This document shows positions 57,268 to 64,000 of a stretch of DNA of 64,000 nucleotides, piece by piece. The first letter of the stretch is position 1, and every line of letters begins with the position of its first letter. The notes beneath the pieces are model-generated. The model made no database searches. It was not told where the DNA came from and saw nothing but the letters and a program-made list of their open reading frames with translations. The stretch is from Branchiostoma floridae (taxonomy: Eukaryota; Chordata; Leptocardii; Amphioxiformes; Branchiostomatidae). A program made the position numbers and the translations under genes. The stretch covers positions 17,265,220 through 17,329,219 of the forward strand of contig NC_049993.1 in assembly GCF_000003815.2 (NCBI RefSeq), in the 5' to 3' direction.

Positions 57268-58299
57268 GACTTACTGGACTATGTCGCGCAATAAAGTTCT
57301 CTATGTAAGTGTCACACTCTCTGCACATTGTGGGATTTCATAACTTCGTATGTGGACCCGGAAACACCTATAGAGTCGAACATTATGATTAGAAGACGGT
57401 CACAATCTCCCCACGTCTGCTTGAAGAGCACCTTACAGGAATCCGGAAATGGTTGCTAGACAATACAGACAATACAGAGACAATTAAACGAAACACAAAC
57501 ACATGACTACTCCAGGACTGCGACACAAAATCAGGTCAGCTAAAGTTGGAGACGAAGATAAACTTTACAAACTGAAATATTGATGAAGTGCCTACAATTG
57601 TGAACAATGTAAGTAGCGTTGGTAGTGACAGCTATACGTTCCTGATATAATTTCTCCTGTTTGAACCCCTTGAGTTGATTTTGCTAAGAGTAAGTTGGAG
57701 AAAAATGTAGCAATCACAGACTGAACTCGAGCGAAGCACTGCCTTTTCCGAAAACTTATCATATGAATTATTGTTTATATTTCAAAGCTGAACTGTTTGG
57801 TATTGTTGCTATTTTCGCTCCCAGGTCCCGGACGTTATCAGAACCAGCTAGCGCTGCAGACGAGAGTTCAAAATAAACAAACTTTCTCTGGACGGGAGTA
57901 CTAGAATATACAAACTGTCATGATTCGTACCTCCGAAAAACAAGATTGGCCCTTCCGTCCCTACTTTGAGCTGCTCCTACAAGTTCAGAAGATTTTTTGT
58001 GCACTATAACCTATTATATGTATATTCTTTCTACACACCAGGTGGAAACAGGTGATGTTGTGATATAAACAAAGGCGTGATCATAAATCAAAGGTCCGGC
58101 GGACACGAACTCTGGCTGTAGCGAGCTGGTGGCGTCTGTCTGTACTATAACTGGGACTCCGACAATCTGCTCCTCATCTCAGCCGTACTCCACCAGTCTT
58201 CAGTATAAACAGACCACCAGAGCTTCCCCACAAAACTCCTTTCGGGATTCCAAACCAGCTTGGTTTAATCCCCTTGCTTATAAATGACTCCGCGTCTGT

Positions 58300-58710
58300 A
58301 CATAGCGTTTATATGTGGGCGATCATAAATCTGAACCTACCGGTCGCCTTGCCGTGGCCGCTTCCCTTGGGCGTCGCTTTGGCCGCCATGGTGCGTACGT
58401 CGCTTGGAGGGGCAGGTCACAAGACTTCGGGGTCCCCGGACCACTGACCTCGCTCTCCGGACCGCCTCAAGTCAAAAGTCGAAGGTTAAGGCCTCTCCAA
58501 GACAGTGGTGTGTGGAGAGGACACCATGGCTGGAGCAGAAGCCGTGTGTTCTACCCGCGATGACCCCGGATGTTTTGTGAGGCGCGTGATACACCGCGGC
58601 AGGCACGGAGAGACTGACTGGCTGTTTACCTGTCCGGGCCGCCCCGCGGAATTGTCTGCCCGCGCGCTGATTGGAGCGCCGCGCGCGATAAAGGCTCCTG
58701 CTGCATACCG
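58300..58710. promoter_or_regulatory. CpG-rich island-like block
   Basis: Dense CpG and high GC compared with surroundings (GCCGCGGG, GCGCGCGATA and similar), surrounding the candidate first exon at 58341-58389. It looks like a promoter region for minus-strand transcription. Confidence 0.45.
58341..58389 (-). CDS. Candidate alternative first exon, MAAKATPKG...
   Basis: ATG in an ideal context (CACCATGGCG) within a CpG-rich block; encodes MAAKATPKGSGHGKAT and ends in phase 1 at ACCG|GTAGGT. Length (16 codons plus 1 nt) and phase closely match PKA exon 1 (15 codons plus 1 nt). It lacks a myristoylation glycine. Link to PKA is inferred from phase, strand and position. Confidence 0.45.
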
Positions 58711-58716
58711 CAATTA

Positions 58717-59100
58717 TCTACTCTCCAAGCAGAGGTTGGGCCTAAGGTCTGGCTTGTTTTGTGGAGTCTTTTTATGTCTCCCGGTACAAAATAGCAAGCC
58801 CGATAAAAACGTCAAAAACAGCCGGAGCCTAACCTCTGCTTGGAGAGTAAATTATCTTCTCTCCAAGCAGAGGTTGGGCCTAAGGTCTGGCTTGTTCGGG
58901 GGAGTCTTTTATGCGTACGTTTTCGTAGGGCTTTCTGTTTTCTCAGGTTTTATAGAAAAGAAAAAAAAATAGAAGGCTTGAGAAGACACCAAAAACAAGA
59001 GTACTAGTATTAGTAACTCAAGAAAGTGCTGTCAATTCATTCTCCAAGCAGAAGTTAGGTCCGGCTTGTTTTGGAAGCCTTAACGCGTTTTGTCTTATCA
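58717..59100. mobile_element. CTCTCCAAGCAGAGGTTGGG MITE and partial copies
   Basis: CTCTCCAAGCAGAGGTTGGG at about 58720 is mirrored by CTAACCTCTGCTTGGAGAG ending near 58848. A second left end starts at about 58859, and diverged halves lie at about 59041 and 59395. Related by end sequence to the TCTCCAAGCAGATCC family but a separate subfamily. Confidence 0.75.
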
Positions 59101-59268
59101 TATCTCCAAGCAGATTCACCACTGGCACCAGTATCAAAGCTTGCTAAGGAGAGCGGCTGGCCAGAGGGAGTCTTCAGTCATCACCGGTAGCCAGACACAC
59201 TTCTAGGCCGGCTTCACTCCTCTGGCAGCTTTTGATGCAATCTACCGTAGGATCTGCTTGGAGATTAG
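59100..59268. mobile_element. TCTCCAAGCAG MITE, 169 bp
   Basis: ATATCTCCAAGCAGATTC at the left, GGATCTGCTTGGAGATTAG at the right, inner ACACTTCTAGGCCGGCTTCA in reverse order to the copy at 22543. Confidence 0.8.
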
Positions 59269-59399
59269 GGTCTGCTTGGAGATTACGTTTTGTCGGGCTT
59301 TCTGTTTTCGCGCAGCTTCTCCCTTTGTCCTCCGACCAAAAGGACAGATAAAAAAAATGGCAAAACAGAAAGCCTCACGAAACGCCTTAAAGACTAACC

Positions 59400-60330
59400 T
59401 CTGCTTGGAAAATACAAGTACATTGTCAGCACTGCTTGGGTTGCCGTGTCGTTCTTATGTAATCACGCGTTATAAAGGAGGATATGAACACCACCTGTGG
59501 CACGTAACGTTACTGTGTTATAGCAATGAACAAACAAATAACTCTAGAACTGCACCCCATATTGTACATGATAAAAGCAAGACCTTGAGCATGCTGTAAT
59601 CAGTGTCCTTGTTTCCATGCCAATGTGGATGCCAAGGACTGGGGCCACTTCGAGGGGAAGGAACGAAATAAGAAACTCCAAGAACATTTCAATAGTAGAA
59701 GAAGAAGAAGAAATCACACCCTCCTTGCTAGCACACCCTTTCCATTACAGGCAACTACCTCTCAGAGACAGAGACCAAAAAATTGACACATCGCTCAACG
59801 AATTTTCAAGTAGATAAAGGAATAGTCTTTTTACGTTTTGTGTGTTGTTATTTTGTAGATAGTACCTTTTCATGTTGCATTATATTCCAAGTATGAAATC
59901 AGAGCTAATGCAAATCCTATTTGGTCTCTGTATGATCGTCACTCAGCGATCACCGTCTAGCGGGAAAGAGGCCCTGAACTGGATCCCTTGCATAGCAACT
60001 ATCTATAGCCCTCAGTTTGTAAACTTGATAACTATGTCGCTTAAAGCTAATCAAATGACGAGATTTTGTTTGCAACGTTATCGGTAAGATACGACTACCA
60101 CATAATAATCTCTGACTTATCCCAAAGCTGAACCAGGCATGGTAGTCAATAATGCTTGTCCGTTTCCATGCAGCGCTACCATCAAAGTGCCATAAATAAA
60201 TATAGTGAGGTGGCGCTGGTGTGAAGTTGTAAACAACAAGGACGTCACGACTGCAGCCATGTACTCATATATGTCTAACCATACATAAGTACATGTAGTA
60301 ATATTGATAACGGGGTTACATTGTTTACAT
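59400..60330. other. No recognisable gene
   Basis: Short frames only (up to about 70 codons), none recognised. May include the flank of the piggyBac-like relic that follows. Confidence 0.4.
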
Positions 60331-60340
60331 TTTGTACAAG

Positions 60341-60591
60341 ATGACAGAGAACATTATTTATAGAATCAACCTTCTTCTGAATATTCCCGAAAAAAACGTA
60401 GAGGTTTCTAGCAAACGATATCTACATCAACCTCCTTGTCCACAGCAAGAAATTACATTTCATGAACCAGAATACCCCAGGAAGACGATCGACCATAAAA
60501 GAAGCAATTACAGTAATAAAGCCCTTGGTCTATGTTAGCATTGTGGAGTCAAGTGCACACCGTACTGTGTCAAGTGCCATGTGACTAACTG
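60341..60591 (+). pseudogene. C-terminal relic of a piggyBac-like transposase
   Basis: Forward frame from ATG: MTENIIYRINLLLNIPEK... KRSNYSNKALGLC, TAG at 60536-60538, then in the same frame HCGVKCTPYCVKCHVTN and TGA. The Cys pattern CxxCxxxCxxxCxxC across the stop resembles the Cys-rich C-terminal finger of piggyBac transposases. The in-frame stop and absent catalytic part make it a dead fragment. Confidence 0.45.
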
Positions 60592-61007
60592 ATTTTTATC
60601 TAGATCTCAGACCAAAGCGGATACATAATATGAATATGAATATTATAACATCTTCTGTGACAAAAGTGAAACTACTACTATACAAGTCAGAAGTAAATCT
60701 GTCATGTAAACTTCAGGAAACTCGACTTGTGGTTACCTATATGTAGCGTATAACAATAAGAAGACAACTCAAAAGAACATGACGATATGGCTCAAAGAAC
60801 AACAAGAGAAATGAGAATTTTCAAGCGGTGAGATCAGTTCTTATTGCATAACAGAGCCGCCCACGCAGGACCGACTTGTGTAATGTATAGCACCCAAGTC
60901 AAGATAGCGAGAAATCTGTTCAATGTCAAGAACATCGATCAAAACAGTAGCCACACACACTTAAGACATTTAGAAACTTAAGACATGTTGTGGTTTAGCA
61001 GTCTTAC

Positions 61008-61209
61008 TTTGGTTGGCGCCACTGCTGATCGTTCGCGTCAACGTTTTCTTGGGAGCAACGGCGGCCTTCTTAGTCGTCATTCCCGTTTTCTTGGCGCTTG
61101 TTGCTCCCGTGCTAGTCTTCCGTTCCGACTGTGACTGCGTCCTTGATCTCCGCTGTGTTGTGACGTTCTGCGGCAAAGTTTTGCGCTCTGAGCCCGCTTT
61201 CCTCTGCAT
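61008..61209 (-). CDS. Candidate alternative first exon, long basic N-terminus
   Basis: ATG with A at -3 and an in-frame TGA four codons upstream. It encodes 67 residues rich in Lys, Arg, Ser and Thr (MQRKAGSERKTLPQNV at the start; KKTGMTTKKAAVAPKK inside; ISSGANQ at the end). It ends in phase 1 with A|GTAAGA, so joining to PKA exon 2 gives Met-KEFLAKAKEDF, the same junction residue as in vertebrate Cbeta2. The splice itself is unproven. Confidence 0.45.
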
Positions 61210-61283
61210 GCTTGTTGATCACGGTGTTGGCGCGGTTTTAATGACTGTTTAATCGTTGCTCGGTGCGAGAAGGTGTTTGTGAT

Positions 61284-61643
61284 TTACAGAGGTGAGATAT
61301 TTAAGGCGACGGTAAATATAATAAAGATACGAAAGGACTTTCGTCGCAAATTTAAACAATAAATGATCGCACGTAGAGTTAGCCTCGATACAGCAGACTC
61401 CGTGCAGGTTACTTTATTTTGCCTTCTTTCTGACGGTATCATGGCAGCGTTTTGCTTGTATTGTGCCATGAAGTCTACCGTTTTTTTCCCCACAACATTG
61501 AAGGCCATTATGCAGTTTACGTTGTTGAAATTACAGCTCTTTACGTAATTGAAAAGAGAAATCACAGCGATAGGAAAGATGTGGACCGCGCAGTCCATTT
61601 TTAAGGCCACCATAGAGGCATCGACTGAACGAAAACCTGACAT
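61284..61643 (-). CDS. Hypothetical 119-codon frame
   Basis: ATG to TAA on the minus strand, 74 bases upstream of the candidate first exon at 61209. Starts MSGFRSVDASMVALKMD; includes a hydrophobic patch (HIFPIAVISLF) and a basic stretch. I do not recognise it. Could be a small gene, an upstream frame in a leader, or chance. Confidence 0.2.
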   Translation of the reverse strand: MSGFRSVDASMVALKMDCAVHIFPIAVISLFNYVKSCNFNNVNCIMAFNVVGKKTVDFMAQYKQNAAMIPSERRQNKVTCTESAVSRLTLRAIIYCLNLRRKSFRIFIIFTVALNISPL

Positions 61644-62254
61644 GATACTACAATAAAACTTGCCTACTGTAGGTTTCCTAGAAATAAAATGTCTTTATCA
61701 TCAGTGAGAAACTATGCTACTCATTTTTCTATAAGGCTTAGAAGACGAAGTCAAAAAGGTACTTTAGGTGTTTTGCCAGTGTCCTAAACCTGTAACTTAA
61801 CGTTCACACCACAATGACTCCTCGACCTAAGCGTCAAAACAGACACCATTGTCTTTGAAGTTTGCACCTACATGAATGTTTCAAACATGATTTCACGGAT
61901 GTAAGCATAACGGTTCTCAATCCCCATGTTGAATCCCATGCATGTCAACATCTATGTTATGAACCATTTTATATTGATCTTTAGCGTAATGTGAAGACAG
62001 TGGCTCTGACAAGGGATTTGAATGACACTCAAAACGACTTGCCTATCAGCTATTGCCTGATCAGAATGCGCGGTATGTTAAGTTGATTGTACAGGGAGGA
62101 GAGTATATCACATGATATCGCCTCATGTCAACATGTCTACATTCCGGGCGAGACTTACATCATTGCCCCGCTGTTTGGTGATTTATTGTATCGCCTATTC
62201 CACAAGTCGCGTTTCCCGATCACCTATAATCGTGTGCTATTAATGACAAGGAAG

Positions 62255-62668
62255 TGAGATATATCCGCAGTGAGGGCGCGAGTGAATGTGATGACTGTTT
62301 ATAGATTGTGCAAATACTGTGCGACGGATGCAGTGGAAGATGAAATACATTTTATATGTAACTGCCCCCATTATGAGGATGAAAGAAACAACCTTTTCGA
62401 CACAATCAATACAATATTTCCAACTTTATACCAGTTGGTAGACCTCCAAAAAACTATATTCCTGTTGAAATAACAGAACCCACTAATCATTAAAGACGTG
62501 AGACTTTTCATCAGCCACTGCCTCCAAAGAAGAAGTCAAACCTCCCAGTAAACAATGTAGAATCATGTATATAGATAGCTGTATAGAATAGACACTTGTT
62601 ACTTTTTACTCATCTGTACCCTTGCAATTAGCCTTCGGGCATGAATTTGCAAATGAATAAATAAATAC
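62255..62668 (+). mobile_element. LINE 3' end: C-terminal zinc-binding part and tail
   Basis: The frame to 62473 reads YRLCKYCATDAVEDEIHF then CNCPHYEDERNNLF, the CxxC...H...C module at the C-terminus of many non-LTR reverse transcriptases (consensus VEDE.HFL..CP.Y). A 195-bp non-coding tail ending in AATAAATAAA follows, as in the copy at 32700-32910. Confidence 0.85.
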
Positions 62669-62816
62669 AATCTCCAAGCAGATCCTACTGTAAAAAGAGT
62701 CTCTTTATTCAGTGACGTACCGACCTGATGAAACTATTCACAGATCCGACTGTAGCATAGATAGTAACAGCTGGCAGGAGGAGTGAAGCAAGCCTAGGAG
62801 TGTGTTTGGCTACCCT
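62669..62816. mobile_element. TCTCCAAGCAG MITE, diverged
   Basis: AATCTCCAAGCAGATCCTAC then a second GATCCGACTGTAGCATAGAT and GGAGTGAAGCAAGCCTAGG. It sits directly on the LINE tail. Confidence 0.7.
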
Positions 62817-62819
62817 GTG

Positions 62820-63454
62820 AGCGAGCGCGCCGGCGTGTGGGTTTGTTGGCAGTGTTTGATTGAGTGTATGGGTGAGTACGTGTTTGTGTGAAAGCAAGGA
62901 GGCTGAAAAGAGAAGCCTTCTTGGTGGGAGTGAGCGATAGTGTGGAAGTATGAGGATGTGAGTTGTAATTGTGAGTCAGTATGTGTAAGTGTGTATGACT
63001 CGATGTGAGTGATTGTGGCATCTCCCATTCATCTAATACAAAAATAAAGAAAGTTGGAGGCTACAGGTTATATGAGGTCAAGTTCAAGGGTCAAATGAAT
63101 TATATCAACGTTTATGATAATGCCTACCTACCTACCTAGTCCCTTGACCTCCTGGTCGTTGGGGGGACAAGGTAGATATAAAGATGGAAGGTTGTCTCCA
63201 GGACCGTCTGCCTTCTGCTACAGCTTGTCTTTCCTGCAGGTTGAGGGATGTCCAATAATAATGCCAGGTGATGGTAAAATCCATTTGCCTATCCTGTGAT
63301 GTCGTTCATATCTATATCGCTAGAGGTCATCACTGCACGAAATGGAGTCTGGGTTACTTCAGGTCAGCTGGAAGTTCAAAGGTCACTCATCAGCTGGTGC
63401 TTCGGCAAGCAAAATTTTCGTGCGGCCACGTCGCCTTTTGCGGAGGTTTTTAAG
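62820..63454. other. Upstream region of ALG2
   Basis: GT/GA-rich low-complexity sequence (62820-63010), then unique sequence. The promoter and 5' UTR of ALG2 should lie here; no TATA box is clear. Confidence 0.4.
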
Positions 63455-63611
63455 ATGGTGAAAGTGGTTTTCCTGCACCCTGACCTGGGGATCGGGGGCG
63501 CCGAGAGACTTGTGGTGGACGCGGCGCTGGCGCTGAAGTCCCGCGGACACGAGGTGCGGTTCCTGACGGCACACCACGACCCGGGTCACTGCTTCCCCGA
63601 GACTCGGGACG
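63455..63611 (+). CDS. ALG2: ALG2 first coding exon (alpha-1,3/1,6-mannosyltransferase)
   Basis: ATG at 63455 with A at -3; 52 codons plus one base, ending in phase 1 at GACG|GTATGT. It reads [20 protein letters not shown], then [20 protein letters not shown] and HCFPETRD. This is the N-terminal Rossmann start of ALG2: a beta strand FLHPDLG, the GxGGAER loop and the [10 protein letters not shown] run all fit the family. ALG2 (GT4 fold) adds the second and third mannoses to the dolichol-linked oligosaccharide on the cytosolic face of the ER, using GDP-mannose. The rest of the gene lies right of the window. The frame is open upstream of ATG, but this Met fits the family better than a longer start. 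Confidence 0.92.
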
Positions 63612-63673
63612 GTATGTTTCTTTCTCTCTTTCTTTCTTAGACAGTAGACTGTTTCTACCCGCTTCTTTCTTCC

Positions 63674-63794
63674 GGGGGCACCGAGAGGCTTGTGGTGGAC
63701 GCGGCGCTGGCGCTGAAGTCCCGCGGGCACGACGTGCGGTTCCTGACGGCACACCACGACCCGGGTCACTGCTTCCCCGAGACTCGGGACGGTA
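63674..63794 (+). pseudogene. ALG2: 5'-truncated copy of ALG2 exon 1
   Basis: It begins inside the GGAER loop with [18 protein letters not shown], has one further change (HDVRF for HEVRF) and ends at the same GACG|GTATGT donor. It has no ATG and no acceptor in front. About 97% identical to the real exon, so recent. It could not give a normal protein by itself. Confidence 0.88.
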
Positions 63795-64000
63795 TGTATA
63801 CTTAGTAACTCACTACTTGGATACCAGACCCCAGTCGATCTCAAAAGTATCTATCGTGTAGGGTAGATATTTTTGAAATCGGGCAGGGGTCTTGTAAACG
63901 CTGCCTTGTAAACAGGCTACAAACTACTACATGTGCTATGATTTTTAAACTGATCCGTTGTGACAGCGATCTCGCCCCCCGTGATCTCGCCCCCCCCCCC

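Noticed and set aside
58505-58972. 155-codon plus-strand frame
   Set aside because: Its second half is the CTCTCCAAGCAGAGG MITE; the first half is the shadow of the CpG-rich block.

Overview
The window reads as animal nuclear DNA: intron-rich genes with GT-AG junctions, few coding bases per kb, and many miniature transposons, SINEs, LINE tails and minisatellites. A PKA catalytic subunit exactly as long as the vertebrate protein, short TIR transposons everywhere and partial exon duplications suggest an invertebrate deuterostome. Amphioxus (Branchiostoma) is my best guess, by inference only. Two 100-base N runs (49899-49998, 50654-50753) are scaffold gaps.

Layout. (1) 1-13.74 kb, plus strand: the 3' part of a large type I membrane receptor. 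Fifteen exons with consistent phases give 1040 residues plus stop; its N-terminus lies left of the window. (2) 13.74-23.5 kb: intergenic, with a 19-bp minisatellite, a 2-kb element with TTAA ends, palindromic MITEs and microsatellites. (3) 23.57-48.34 kb, minus strand: the complete catalytic subunit of cAMP-dependent protein kinase. Ten core exons give exactly 351 codons. Three candidate cassette microexons (21, 27 and 30 nt, all phase 1-1) lie in intron 1. (4) 48.3-61.2 kb: a MITE graveyard that also holds three minus-strand candidate first exons (57.2, 58.4 and 61.0-61.2 kb). All have phase-1 donors compatible with PKA exon 2, so the PKA transcription unit may reach about 61.2 kb. (5) 60.3-62.7 kb: relics of a piggyBac-like transposase and a LINE 3' end. 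(6) 63.455 kb to the right edge, plus strand: first coding exon of ALG2, followed by a 5'-truncated copy.

The three genes are functionally unrelated: a surface receptor, the cAMP effector kinase and an ER dolichol-pathway mannosyltransferase. What they share is structural. Each carries tandem partial copies of its own exons, keeping one splice site and losing the other part. This is either local exon-scale duplication or haplotype/assembly residue. The most interesting biology is the PKA N-terminal diversity (alternative first exons plus microexon cassettes), which parallels vertebrate PRKACB and appears here in one gene.
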